Source of the DNA: an uncultured Clostridia bacterium
GTDB lineage: Bacteria; Bacillota; Clostridia; Peptostreptococcales; Anaerovoracaceae
DNA: 15,853 nt
NCBI GenBank assembly: GCA_938034165.1
Contig: CALHKP010000007.1
Coordinates: 1 to 15,853, forward strand
Direction: 5' to 3'
Shown: one piece after another, positions 1 through 7,989 of the stretch
Layout: each line of letters opens with the position of its first letter
How positions within the stretch are numbered: the first letter of the stretch is position 1
The notes under the pieces: generated by a model
Told to the model about the DNA's origin: nothing
Database searches by the model: none
What the model saw: the letters and a program-made list of their open reading frames with translations, nothing else
Made by a program: the position numbers and the translations under genes

Positions 1-249
1 CCTAAAGGATGAGCCAATGGCTTATTTAATTTACACACATTATATCAACATAACCCGAAACTCAGTTAAAGCTTATTATTGGTTGACGGCAATCGACTGA
101 GAATGTTCAAAAAGCGTTGATTCCGATGTTTTTTACCAACGCTGTCCTATAAGCCGCTTTTTAATTCCAGTTATACGCCGCGTTCTCCGAACCCGAAACT
201 TGAATTCTGCAGGAACACCGGCGTTTACTTGTAGCTAACAGCCCTCAGG
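1..249. other. gene-free flank with a GC-richer dyad
   Basis: I see no convincing coding sequence here: every frame is broken by stops. The part from about 160 to 249 is richer in GC than its surroundings and contains an interrupted dyad: ACGCCG at 175-180 pairs with CGGCGT at 219-224, and GTTC at 182-185 with GAAC at 213-216, around a loop of about 27 nt. It could be a decayed mobile element end, a structured RNA or a remnant of a lost gene. I do not recognise it. Confidence 0.3.
109..143 (-). terminator. weak intrinsic terminator candidate after the ABM gene
   Basis: On the minus strand a 7-bp perfect stem AGCGTTG/CAACGCT (137-143 with 113-119) encloses a 17-nt loop and runs into a short T tract (complement of A109-A113). 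It lies about 107 nt past the stop codon of the ABM-fold gene and could end the array/ABM transcript. The loop is large and the T tract short, so this is only a candidate. Confidence 0.3.
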
Positions 250-531
250 CTAAATTGTCTTTACCTGAGTATCTGTTATATATTTGTTCTTTATTTCTCC
301 GAGTTTTTCCATGTGAGGCTGCGTCATATGAACCTGCTGAGCCTCCTGAGTTTCCCACTCCTCCAGCAACAAAAGTTTGGAGCTATCCTCTGCAGGATAA
401 AAGTATTCGTATCTCACATTTCCTGCTTCTTTTCTGATTTCTTCAAGAAGTCCTGCTTCAGAAACTTCTTTTACAAAAGACCTGATATCAGCCTCTGTAT
501 CAGCCTTGTACGTTACTTGGATATAAAACAT
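250..531 (-). CDS. small ABM-fold (YgiN-like) monooxygenase/stress protein
   Basis: A 93-residue protein of the antibiotic biosynthesis monooxygenase (ABM) superfamily, a dimeric ferredoxin-like alpha+beta barrel. Members include quinol monooxygenases such as YgiN, heme-degrading enzymes and many uncharacterised small proteins. Typical features are an opening strand (FYIQVTYKA), the turn GNVRYEYFYP in mid-protein, the strand LLLLEEWE and the late helix VHMTQPHMEKL with conserved His residues. I chose ATG at 531 over the ATG 11 codons upstream because GGGAAGG sits 7-8 nt before it. The gene lies just past the trailer end of the CRISPR array on the same strand, so it could be read from the array or from its own promoter. 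No link to CRISPR function is evident, and the substrate is unknown. Confidence 0.8.
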   Translation of the reverse strand: MFYIQVTYKADTEADIRSFVKEVSEAGLLEEIRKEAGNVRYEYFYPAEDSSKLLLLEEWETQEAQQVHMTQPHMEKLGEIKNKYITDTQVKTI

Positions 532-566
532 AAAATTACCTTCCCTTGGTTTTGATTGATACATAT

Positions 567-586
567 ATTATATGCCTGCATGTCAA
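567..586 (-). promoter_or_regulatory. promoter-like sequence before the ABM gene
   Basis: On the minus strand a perfect TATAAT (567-572) lies about 35 nt before the ABM start codon, and a perfect TTGACA (581-586) lies just outside the last repeat. The two are only 8 nt apart, so they cannot form one sigma-A promoter. Either TATAAT works with a weak -35 inside the terminal repeat, or TTGACA pairs with a poor -10 further down. A separate promoter for the ABM gene is plausible but not certain. Confidence 0.3.
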
Positions 587-590
587 TCTG

Positions 591-1130
591 ATCTACAACA
601 GTAGAAATTTCAAAGGTTCTTCAAAGAAAACTCTTAAAAAACAAATACAGTCTAATCTACAACAGTAGAAATTTCAAAGGTTCTTCAAAGACCGTCACTA
701 ATCAACCCACGCAACGGATCTACAACAGTAGAAATTTCAAAGGTTCTTCAAAGACCACTCCCAGCGAATCAGGCATTTCATCTACAACAGTAGAAATTTC
801 AAAGGTTCTTCAAAGCATTTTTCGGGTGGTTCATAGACACTATATCTACAACAGTAGAAATTTCAAAGGTTCTTCAAAGGATAAAAAAACCATATTGTCA
901 ATAGAAATCTACAACAGTAGAAATTTCAAAGGTTCTTCAAAGTCTAATTGCTCCAAACTTCTCATTGTATCTACAACAGTAGAAATTTCAAAGGTTCTTC
1001 AAAGTAAAAAATTCGTGTGCATTAGAATTAAATCTACAACAGTAGAAATTTCAAAGGTTCTTCAAAGCCAACTGTAAGTCTTTCCGCCTCATAGATCTAC
1101 AACAGTAGAAATTTCAAAGGTTCTTCAAAG
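591..1130 (-). CRISPR. type V-A CRISPR array, 9 repeats and 8 spacers
   Basis: Nine identical 36-bp repeats begin at 591, 655, 718, 780, 844, 907, 969, 1032 and 1095, separated by spacers of 28, 27, 26, 28, 27, 26, 27 and 27 bp. Read on the minus strand each repeat ends in AATTTCTACTGTTGTAGAT, the conserved Cas12a crRNA handle: a 5-bp stem TCTAC/GTAGA with loop TGTT. The array is therefore transcribed on the minus strand, like the cas genes. The leader-proximal, youngest spacer is 1068-1094 and the oldest is 627-654. All repeats, including the trailer-end one, are intact, which suggests a young or well-kept array. I saw no match between a spacer and another part of this window. Any open reading frame running through the repeats is spurious. 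Confidence 0.98.
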
Positions 1131-1266
1131 GCTTAAATGTGTTCGATGTACATATTATCGCCTTTGAATCCGCCTCTTTTTATAATTAAAAACAATTTAT
1201 CTTTCATATCTTTACTTTAAAGAACCTCTTTACACTATATTTTAACATTAACACTGAGGTTTGCAA
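1131..1266 (-). promoter_or_regulatory. CRISPR leader
   Basis: This AT-rich 136-bp stretch between the cas2 stop and the first repeat is where the array promoter and spacer-integration signals should lie. No sigma-A promoter with good spacing is obvious; GATAAT at 1156-1161 (minus strand) is a possible -10 without a good -35. It carries an anti-repeat: 1215-1231 on the plus strand (CTTTAAAGAACCTCTTT) resembles the 5' end of the repeat as read on the minus strand. The leader RNA could therefore pair with that part of the repeat (see findings). Leader function follows from position; the internal promoter is not established. Confidence 0.75.
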
Positions 1267-1542
1267 CTACTTTACAATTATCACTTCATCGTTATCGTTA
1301 GATGCATACCCGTATCTTGTAGTGTGGCACGAACTTGACATCCTGAATATCATTATACTGTCAGCCTGGGTAAAGGCTCTTTCATATCTGTTCTTGATTT
1401 CTGCTTCAATCACATCAAGCAATCTCTCAGCAACATCAATTTCAAAAACCGAATACTGAAGTCTATGGCCAAATTTGCTCAAGAACTTTGCAAATTTTGT
1501 CCTCAACTTATTATCTGATATATCATAACTAACAATAATCAT
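1267..1542 (-). CDS. cas2: CRISPR adaptation endonuclease-fold protein Cas2
   Basis: A 91-residue Cas2. In the adaptation complex a Cas2 dimer bridges two Cas1 dimers and sets spacer length during integration at the leader end of the array. The N-terminus MIIVSYDISDNKLR has the family's first beta strand and conserved Asp (D7), followed by the FLSKFGHRLQYSVFEI helix-strand pattern of the ferredoxin-like fold. The length is normal for Cas2. The start ATG at 1542 is preceded by GAGGT about 7 nt away; this site overlaps the end of cas1, whose stop is 9 nt upstream, so the two are probably translationally coupled. It is the last cas gene before the leader. Confidence 0.95.
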   Translation of the reverse strand: MIIVSYDISDNKLRTKFAKFLSKFGHRLQYSVFEIDVAERLLDVIEAEIKNRYERAFTQADSIMIFRMSSSCHTTRYGYASNDNDEVIIVK

Positions 1543-1551
1543 CTTACGACC

Positions 1552-2511
1552 TCATATCTCAAACCACGGAAATTCTTCAACAGGTTTCTGTCTTGCAAAT
1601 GCTCGATAGTAACCCTGAATATATTTAAATATTTCTTCTTTGTTCTCAGTTATAGCCTTCATAAACAAAGCCACATACTTCGGCGATTTGTCATATCCAA
1701 GCACATGCCTTTGACCCATCTTCTTAAAGTCGCCTTCTTTTATCTGTCCGAGATTTATCCCCTTTACAGTAGCTTTGTCTATTATTACTCTGAATGGTTC
1801 CACAAGGTCGCATACCAGTGATTTTCTTCTGTAAAAGCATCTGTGCAAAACCCCGTAGTATGTATCAAAGCCAAAAGAAAGCAGAATTGCATCAACAAAG
1901 TTAAACAATAAGTTGTACCCGATATCCAAAGTCGCATTGATATAGTCGCATTTGATCCGGGGCTTTCGTCCTGCCCATTCCACGTCTCGAAAAACCCGAT
2001 CAAAGTATGAACGCGCTGCTGCACCCTCATATCCCATAATCTCATTTACAGTCGTTGCTGACTGAAGGTCGTTAATATAGGTTTTCAGATGTTGAATCGC
2101 CTCTATATCATAGGAAGATTTCACCCTAATTTGCTTAAGCACCGATAATTGTGTAGTCATCTTATTGCCTATTATATATTTTCCAAGTTCAAGACCTTCA
2201 TATTCATACTGATATTTCCGCAAAAGCGTATTACCTTCACCATTATTACTTATCACCTGATAAACCTTGAATCCTCTAGTCATAAGGCAAATCGAAAACC
2301 CATACTTCTTTGCTCTTTGAAGAAGACCACTGGTAATACTTATATTGCCGGCAATTATCAGCATAAACAATTTATAACATGTAGACTGATGCTTAATCTG
2401 TCCATCAGAATCTTTAACAATTACATTATCATTCGAAAAAGACAGTTTGTCGCCCTCATGAGAAATGACGATTACTATCTGTTTCTTCTTCATTTCCGGA
2501 ACGCTAATCAT
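1552..2511 (-). CDS. cas1: CRISPR integrase Cas1
   Basis: Cas1 is the metal-dependent integrase that inserts new spacers together with Cas2. The 319-residue protein has the usual small N-terminal beta domain and a helical catalytic domain with metal ligands E162 (in IMGYEGAAARSYF), H223 (in GVLHRCFYRR), and D235 and E238 (in LVCDLVEPFR). I chose ATG at 2511 because GGAGGA lies about 6 nt before it. The frame is open a further 36 codons upstream, but that part overlaps cas4 and reads like random sequence. The start overlaps the last 8 nt of cas4, which implies coupled translation. Nothing suggests inactivation, so adaptation is probably functional. Confidence 0.96.
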   Translation of the reverse strand: MISVPEMKKKQIVIVISHEGDKLSFSNDNVIVKDSDGQIKHQSTCYKLFMLIIAGNISITSGLLQRAKKYGFSICLMTRGFKVYQVISNNGEGNTLLRKYQYEYEGLELGKYIIGNKMTTQLSVLKQIRVKSSYDIEAIQHLKTYINDLQSATTVNEIMGYEGAAARSYFDRVFRDVEWAGRKPRIKCDYINATLDIGYNLLFNFVDAILLSFGFDTYYGVLHRCFYRRKSLVCDLVEPFRVIIDKATVKGINLGQIKEGDFKKMGQRHVLGYDKSPKYVALFMKAITENKEEIFKYIQGYYRAFARQKPVEEFPWFEI

Positions 2512-3082
2512 CAAAATCCTCCAATCCAAGGAGTGAATATGCACAAGCCGGCTCATAAATACAGTATTTGCATTTTTGAATATTAGTCTGTTCAAACAAC
2601 CGAATATCAAAATTAACAATATCGTCTATTACCTTCAAAAATTTCTTCTTCATCTCGATATCATTATCCGGAAGTTCCACATTGTACTTCTTGTTATCAT
2701 CCATGCTGTACAGCTGCAATTTTTCCACATTATATCCCAGTTCTTTCATGCAGTAATACTGAGCATAAAGCTGAAATATATATCCGTCATATATCTCCCT
2801 GATTTTCTTTTTTCTCTCCACAAGAAGCTTTTTACCCGAATAATATATGTCAATTTTACAGGTTAGTCCTAACCTCTCTGAATATGCATCCAGAGAGGTT
2901 AGCACATCTTTCGCAGTAGAATAACTGCTGTTATCAACAGTTTTGTGCGCGTATGTCCCGTTAATCTGCGAGGGCTTCTGAAATGCCATCGTCTCCATGG
3001 AATCATAAAACCGATGATAATATATGGACGCCGGACAAAATATAAAATCATTCAGGCAGGTTGCAGGTATAGGTTCCTCCAT
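2504..3082 (-). CDS. cas4: CRISPR adaptation nuclease Cas4
   Basis: Cas4 is a RecB-like iron-sulfur nuclease that trims prespacers and helps choose those next to a correct PAM before Cas1-Cas2 integrates them. The 192-residue protein shows four cluster cysteines: C16 (in IFCPASIYYH) and C171, C174 and C180 near the C-terminus (CKYC-x5-C). Nuclease residues are visible as H46, D78, E89-x-K91 and the QLYAQYY motif from Q104. ATG at 3082 is preferred over the upstream TTG at 3103 because AGAGGG, inside the last codons of cas12a, lies about 9 nt before it. The gap from the cas12a stop is only 4 nt, so the genes are one transcription unit. It is a stand-alone cas4, not fused to cas1. Confidence 0.94.
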   Translation of the reverse strand: MEEPIPATCLNDFIFCPASIYYHRFYDSMETMAFQKPSQINGTYAHKTVDNSSYSTAKDVLTSLDAYSERLGLTCKIDIYYSGKKLLVERKKKIREIYDGYIFQLYAQYYCMKELGYNVEKLQLYSMDDNKKYNVELPDNDIEMKKKFLKVIDDIVNFDIRLFEQTNIQKCKYCIYEPACAYSLLGLEDFDD

Positions 3083-3086
3083 GGCA

Positions 3087-6000
3087 CTAATCCCTCTGAG
3101 CAAAGAAGAGCCATTCTTTATTTGTCATTGCAGTTTTAACTTTCTGCAACTGGCTATCCGGAGTTGCCTTAATCTGCTCAACAATCCACAAACCTTTTCT
3201 TGCAATATTGTATGCTCCATTAGCATCTGCATCCTTTGGTGCTTCGTTACCTCTAACATTATCTGAATTGAAAAACGCTCCAGAGCTATTCTTTACAGGT
3301 GACTGAAGATAATCCACAGTTCCATTGGATTCGCTGTTTCTGATTTGTAGCATTAGTTTAAACAAGTGCATAAATCTCTTAAAGAAAGAAACATCATTCA
3401 CATTTAAAATCTGCTTTTTTAAGTTACCATTCTTATCTGTCACATGTGCTTCAAACAACTCATCAAAAGCTTCTGTTAAATTAATAGTTTTGCTTTCAAA
3501 GTAGCCCTCTTTGTTTCGCGCATTGTATATACGATTACCAACGCTGCAAATTGACCACTCAGTCTTTGTAGCCTTCCCCTTATCGGTAAAGTCGTCGAAA
3601 TTAATATCAAACGCATAATATCTTCCGCAATCATCTTCTACAATATTTATATCCTTAATTTTTTCGATGAAGGCCTTTGACTTTTCCATGCTTTCGTATT
3701 TTACAGAAAGTAGATTCACAAATCCCGTTGTAGGATCCATCTTGCTTGTATTCCATGCCGGTACATAGAAAAGTGCTCCGCTCTGCTTTCCGAGCTTTTT
3801 AAAACCGTCAAATTCTTTAGTAACCTGTAGCGGCCTGTACAGTCCGCCAAGTTCATGTTTATCAGCTTTTTTATCCACGTAATAATTCAGCTTGTCTATT
3901 AGTGCCTTCTCGAAGTTTTGATATACCTGTTTTTCTACCTTTTGACGTCCGCGTTTGAATCCGCTGTTCAAATCTTCCAGGATTACAATTGCATTATATT
4001 TCATCATAAGTGTTGTAACCTTATGGACAACCTGACTCATATAACCGGCCTTCAATTCTTTGATGTTCTCAATTGTGTTCCATTCCTGGCGAGCCTTTTG
4101 TCTGTCTCCTTCTTTCGTATCCAACAAATTATGATAATTGACAGCGTGGGTTTTTCCATTATATTCATTCTTAATCAGATTCAAAGACTCTTGTTCTACA
4201 ATATTACCGTCAAGATCAATTACACTTATATACAGAAGATGCCTTTCTCCTCTGTCAATACCGATTATATGCAGATTCTCACATTCTTTAATTGCTTGTC
4301 TCATACGCAAATCAAGATTACGCTTGTATCCTATTGCTTTGAAGTTCATTGTAATAGGCACATGGAACTGAAACTTATCCACTGTGTATCGTCTGTCTTT
4401 AATGATATCGTATTTAAATATACTTGTAGCTTTTTCCCTTTTAGTTTCCTCATTCTTATTAGCGATTTCAACATTTGCAGGATGTACTATTTTTTCTTCT
4501 TCAGAAATGCTTCTGCGCCTGAAGAATATTTCAGCTTCACCATTGAGCTTGTAAATTACGTCTTGAAGGTTCTCTTCATCAAACAACGCCTTCCAGTACA
4601 TGGTGTGGAGATTTTCAGTTCCTTTGCTATATTCGGAAAAATCCTTATTCCATATCTTAAACAGATAAAGCTTTCCACTTTCAACAAGTTCGTCAATATA
4701 ATCCTCAGATATATTTTTAAAGTTCAGTCTGTATCCTTGTTCCTGCACTTCTTTATAAAATTCACTTATGTCAGCGTAAGAAGATGTATCTGAAAACTCA
4801 AATTCGAAAACTTTCCAGTCTTCATTTTTTCCCAGAGACTCTTTAAAGAAATCTATTATCGCATGACAATCATCAAGATTGAAATTATCTCCTTTTTTAA
4901 AAGTTCCTTCTTCATAAATTCGCATAATCTCATCCGAAGGATTGTAATACTCCAAATTAGATTTTGCAAAGAAAACCTTTGGCAGCATTTTGTTAGGTCC
5001 CGGAAGAAGCTTGTATTCCATCTTTTCATAGCAATCCACGCCTTCTGCTTCCGCAACCTTTAAGAAAACGTTGCGGGTCTTCTTATTCATTATGCCAAGA
5101 TAATACAAATTCTCTTTCTTTAATATAACGCTTGCTTTACTGGTTTCTTTATTCAAATCCCAACCGGTCAGCAGTTCTGCATTATCAAAATTTAGTTTAT
5201 ACTTTTCTGTGCTATAAGGTTTTTTCGTCAGATAGTTTCTGGTCTTATTATATATGCTATTAAGTCCATCCAGAACTTTTACATATTTTTCAAGTTCCGC
5301 GTAGAAAATTTCATCTTTATCAGGTTCTTTTCCCGTTCCTGCAAAGCAACGTACGAATGCTCCCACAGTTTTCATTGAATCCAGCATGCTTTTAATTTTT
5401 CTGACTGCATCCTTATCATTCACAAGATGCCTGCCTTCATATGGATTCTGAACTAAAGATTCCGCTTCCTTGCAAGCTTCTTTTACCTCATTAGTGAGTT
5501 CTGCTAACTTAATTTCTATTTTTTCTGCCAGTGTTTCGTCTATACAAGCCTCAATAAACGCAACGGAAAAACTATCAAACGCCTTAAAATACTTATCCCT
5601 CTTTTCTATATATTTTTCTGTTATTTTTCCCGGGTTTTCCTGCTCATACATTGCATTGAAACAATTTTTGATACATGCCCAGTCTCCAAACAACATGTTT
5701 GATATGTCGGTCAAAGTCTTGTCATTTTTAACGTATATCCCTGCCTTAGAATAGTCACCTATGTTTCTCAGTAGACTTACAGCTCCATTGTTTTCCTCCA
5801 ATATCTCCTCATTGAATACAGCCTGAAAAGCATTCAACGCTTCCAAAACATCATCGTCTTTTTCAAATGCATCTGCTACAAAAGAAAGTGTATTAGCATC
5901 ACTGAGAATTTGCTTATAAAGTGGCTTTAATACAGGTATCTTCGCCTCCTTATTCTTCTGATTATGTAAATTTACAGCTTCATTTAGACCTTGTACTTTT

Positions 6001-6776
6001 ATCTTTTCATCAGGGGTATAACCACCAAGCACGCAATTATATTTCTCTATTCCGGTCTGCGTTATCGTTTTTGAAAAATATTCTACATCAAATATGTTCC
6101 TTACATCTGCAAGACCTGTTTTTTCATGCAACTTATAACTGATTTCATCAAGTTCTGTATCTAAAGCCGGCTTGATTTTGTACTCATAAATGTTTTTGTT
6201 TGCAATGAACTTTGGAAGATTGTCATGAATCACACGATATGCAACAGAAGTGGATTTTGCTTCATCAGAAAAAATGTTTTTTCTCGCATCCCAGAACCCT
6301 TGAAACATTGTTGCATATCCTTTGAAGGATTTGACCAGCTCAACATCATCTGCTCTGTCACCAAGAAACTCTACAAGTTCCTTTTCTATGACTTCTTTCT
6401 TAAAAAGTGTATTGAACTTTTCATGGTTTTTCATACCTTTTACAACTTGTTTTCTCAGCTTTTCATGTTGCTTTTCAAAATCGCGTTTTTCTTTATCGCT
6501 TTTGTTCTTTATGTTATATAGTCTTTCATACTCTCTCAGGTCATCTGAATCAAGAACTGTATTTGCAAGCGAAATCTCAATAAAGTTCTTATAATACTCA
6601 TCCAGAAGTTTCTTCACTTTTTTGTAATCTTCTGCTCTCTTTTCATCGCAATCCAGCACACCATCAGCTTCAATGTGCTCCAAAGTTTTTCCTACCGGAA
6701 TCAGTTCAAATCTAAGCGTTTTAGATACCGGATACTCATTAATAAATGGCGAAAATAAACTATTTTTGTTACTCAT
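3087..6776 (-). CDS. cas12a: type V-A CRISPR effector nuclease Cas12a (Cpf1)
   Basis: Cas12a is a single-protein effector that cuts its own pre-crRNA and then makes a staggered break in crRNA-matched DNA next to a T-rich PAM. The 1229-residue protein is normal in length. It starts with the OBD/WED segment SKTLRFELIPVGKT, followed by REC lobes and the WED/PI region (GPNKMLPKVFFA). Pre-crRNA processing residues are in the stretch VHPANVEIANKN...IIKDRR (one His, two Lys). RuvC residues are D841 (IGIDRGERHLL), E934 (ILEDLNSGFKRG) and D1184 (DADANGAYN); the Nuc-domain Arg is R1082 (CSVGNRIYNARN). All catalytic positions are present. ATG at 6776 is chosen for the AGAGGA about 7-8 nt upstream; the 35 codons before it read as intergenic DNA. 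From remembered sequences it is closest to the Lachnospiraceae group (ND2006 type). PAM is expected to be TTTV but is not testable here. Confidence 0.97.
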   Translation of the reverse strand: MSNKNSLFSPFINEYPVSKTLRFELIPVGKTLEHIEADGVLDCDEKRAEDYKKVKKLLDEYYKNFIEISLANTVLDSDDLREYERLYNIKNKSDKEKRDFEKQHEKLRKQVVKGMKNHEKFNTLFKKEVIEKELVEFLGDRADDVELVKSFKGYATMFQGFWDARKNIFSDEAKSTSVAYRVIHDNLPKFIANKNIYEYKIKPALDTELDEISYKLHEKTGLADVRNIFDVEYFSKTITQTGIEKYNCVLGGYTPDEKIKVQGLNEAVNLHNQKNKEAKIPVLKPLYKQILSDANTLSFVADAFEKDDDVLEALNAFQAVFNEEILEENNGAVSLLRNIGDYSKAGIYVKNDKTLTDISNMLFGDWACIKNCFNAMYEQENPGKITEKYIEKRDKYFKAFDSFSVAFIEACIDETLAEKIEIKLAELTNEVKEACKEAESLVQNPYEGRHLVNDKDAVRKIKSMLDSMKTVGAFVRCFAGTGKEPDKDEIFYAELEKYVKVLDGLNSIYNKTRNYLTKKPYSTEKYKLNFDNAELLTGWDLNKETSKASVILKKENLYYLGIMNKKTRNVFLKVAEAEGVDCYEKMEYKLLPGPNKMLPKVFFAKSNLEYYNPSDEIMRIYEEGTFKKGDNFNLDDCHAIIDFFKESLGKNEDWKVFEFEFSDTSSYADISEFYKEVQEQGYRLNFKNISEDYIDELVESGKLYLFKIWNKDFSEYSKGTENLHTMYWKALFDEENLQDVIYKLNGEAEIFFRRRSISEEEKIVHPANVEIANKNEETKREKATSIFKYDIIKDRRYTVDKFQFHVPITMNFKAIGYKRNLDLRMRQAIKECENLHIIGIDRGERHLLYISVIDLDGNIVEQESLNLIKNEYNGKTHAVNYHNLLDTKEGDRQKARQEWNTIENIKELKAGYMSQVVHKVTTLMMKYNAIVILEDLNSGFKRGRQKVEKQVYQNFEKALIDKLNYYVDKKADKHELGGLYRPLQVTKEFDGFKKLGKQSGALFYVPAWNTSKMDPTTGFVNLLSVKYESMEKSKAFIEKIKDINIVEDDCGRYYAFDINFDDFTDKGKATKTEWSICSVGNRIYNARNKEGYFESKTINLTEAFDELFEAHVTDKNGNLKKQILNVNDVSFFKRFMHLFKLMLQIRNSESNGTVDYLQSPVKNSSGAFFNSDNVRGNEAPKDADANGAYNIARKGLWIVEQIKATPDSQLQKVKTAMTNKEWLFFAQRD

Positions 6777-6860
6777 ACTCTTATCCTCTTTTCTCAAATA
6801 GCAAACAAAATGATATCCTTTATAAACCTTATTATTACCCTCTAACTTATATGTTACCTT

Positions 6861-6914
6861 ATGATAGCATATCCCTCTCATTTCAATTCACACTATATGA
6901 GCGTTAATTGAAAT
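6861..6914 (-). promoter_or_regulatory. probable cas12a promoter with overlapping dyad
   Basis: The 142-nt gap between the WYL gene and cas12a contains an extended -10, TGCTATCAT on the minus strand (6861-6869), about 85 nt before the cas12a ATG. Its -35 zone falls on one arm of a perfect 9-bp inverted repeat, ATTTCAATT at 6880-6888 and AATTGAAAT at 6906-6914, with a 17-bp centre. No T tract follows the repeat on the minus strand, so it looks more like an operator than a terminator for the WYL gene. Promoter and operator are inferred from sequence pattern only. Confidence 0.4.
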
Positions 6915-6918
6915 ATTT

Positions 6919-7959
6919 TTAGTATTTTTTTCGATTATTTTCTATAAGTTCAAACATCTGATTCCTTACTTCCTCAGGTCCAATTATTTCAACATCTCCA
7001 AGTCCTGCAATCCAACCATAAAGAATACTCGTAGGTGCCGCCGTAAAACTAATTACAAGTTCGTCCTCACTGCAGCTTCTCACCCGAATGTTTTCTTCGC
7101 CATATTGATCAACAAACGCCCCTAGTAGGTACTCCGGAATCTTTACCGCTATTTCCTTGAGCTTCATATCACCTATAAACATCCCCATATGCTGAGAAAC
7201 AAACCTGCTTGCATCAAATATTTCGTCCTCAGATTTGATTTTTCTTGTGTCTTCTAAGATTTCTATATTTCTCATTTTGTCAATTCGAAAAGGCTTATCC
7301 CTCAAACTTCCATCAGTTGAAATGTCATATCCGTACATATAATATCTGTCATTAGCCAGAATCATAGCACCTGGACTCAATTTATATTTTTCTTCTCGCT
7401 TTTTATCCAGCTTTAATTTGCCGTTTTCGTATTTCCATGCATAATAATCAAATCTTACCTGTTTATTTTCATTTATCGCTTCTTGTATAATATCAATGTT
7501 TTTCAGACTTTGTTCGTTGCCTGTCTTTGCTGCATTTACACTCAAAATACTGCTATTGACTTTTTCTGCACTTTTTACCGAAACCAGTCTTTTTAGTTTT
7601 TCTTTCAACTTCTCGCTGGTGTCCTTGTCCAGGATATTTACTGCATTAATACCATCCGTCATTAGTTTGACTTCTTCCTTTGCAAAGTTTCTTCCCTTCA
7701 AGTAATACTTGGCATAACGCCCCCTGCTCCATACAACTTCAAGTCCGAGAATTTCTTTTATGTTATCAAAGCATTTAAGAATTGTTTCTCTCTTGCATTT
7801 AATTCCTTCATTTTGGAGTGCTTCTTCGATATCCTGCATTGTCACAAAATTCTCTTCATCACAATTTTCCAAGAAGAATTTTAGAAGCACCAAAACTACT
7901 TTAGCACTGTCTTTCGATACCTTATCTGTTTTCTTTGTTTCAATTGTTCTCGTCATCAT
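6919..7959 (-). CDS. WYL-domain transcriptional regulator next to cas12a
   Basis: A 346-residue regulator of the helix-turn-helix/WYL/WCX family. Such proteins bind DNA through the N-terminal winged helix and sense a nucleic-acid or nucleotide ligand through the Sm-like WYL domain; several sit in CRISPR or other defence loci. Residues about 17-90 form the winged helix. The WYL domain spans about 155-240, with YYMYGYD at 206-212 in place of the canonical WYL core and FRIDKM at 224-229. The WCX domain follows from about 255 to the end (WIAGLGDVEIIGPEE). ATG at 7959 has AAGGAG 8 nt upstream; a second ATG follows at once. It is upstream of and codirectional with cas12a across a gap holding a dyad, so a role in cas control is likely but inferred. 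Confidence 0.88.
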   Translation of the reverse strand: MMTRTIETKKTDKVSKDSAKVVLVLLKFFLENCDEENFVTMQDIEEALQNEGIKCKRETILKCFDNIKEILGLEVVWSRGRYAKYYLKGRNFAKEEVKLMTDGINAVNILDKDTSEKLKEKLKRLVSVKSAEKVNSSILSVNAAKTGNEQSLKNIDIIQEAINENKQVRFDYYAWKYENGKLKLDKKREEKYKLSPGAMILANDRYYMYGYDISTDGSLRDKPFRIDKMRNIEILEDTRKIKSEDEIFDASRFVSQHMGMFIGDMKLKEIAVKIPEYLLGAFVDQYGEENIRVRSCSEDELVISFTAAPTSILYGWIAGLGDVEIIGPEEVRNQMFELIENNRKKY

Positions 7960-7989
7960 ACCTTGTTCTCCTTAAACAAATCTAACATT

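Noticed and set aside
826..1077. Plus-strand reading frame with a repeated peptide through the CRISPR array
   Set aside because: It is a translation of the CRISPR repeats and spacers, with no ribosome binding site. The periodic peptide comes from the 63-bp repeat-spacer period being a multiple of three in places.
1131..1266. A tracrRNA gene in the leader
   Set aside because: Type V-A crRNAs are processed by Cas12a alone. The anti-repeat pairs with the repeat's 5' part rather than the handle, and no flanking promoter and terminator pair is visible, so calling it a tracrRNA is unsupported.
2512..2619. N-terminal extension of cas1 by 36 codons
   Set aside because: It overlaps cas4, has no ribosome binding site, and does not resemble Cas1. 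GGAGGA before ATG 2511 decides the start.
3918..4793. Long plus-strand frame of 291 codons opposite cas12a
   Set aside because: It lies antisense to conserved RuvC and WED coding sequence, has a Phe/Ile/Ser-rich composition typical of antisense shadows, and lacks a promoter or ribosome binding site.
6777..6881. N-terminal extension of Cas12a by 35 codons
   Set aside because: It covers the promoter-like region, and Cas12a proteins normally begin near the SKTLRFEL motif. AGAGGA supports ATG 6776.
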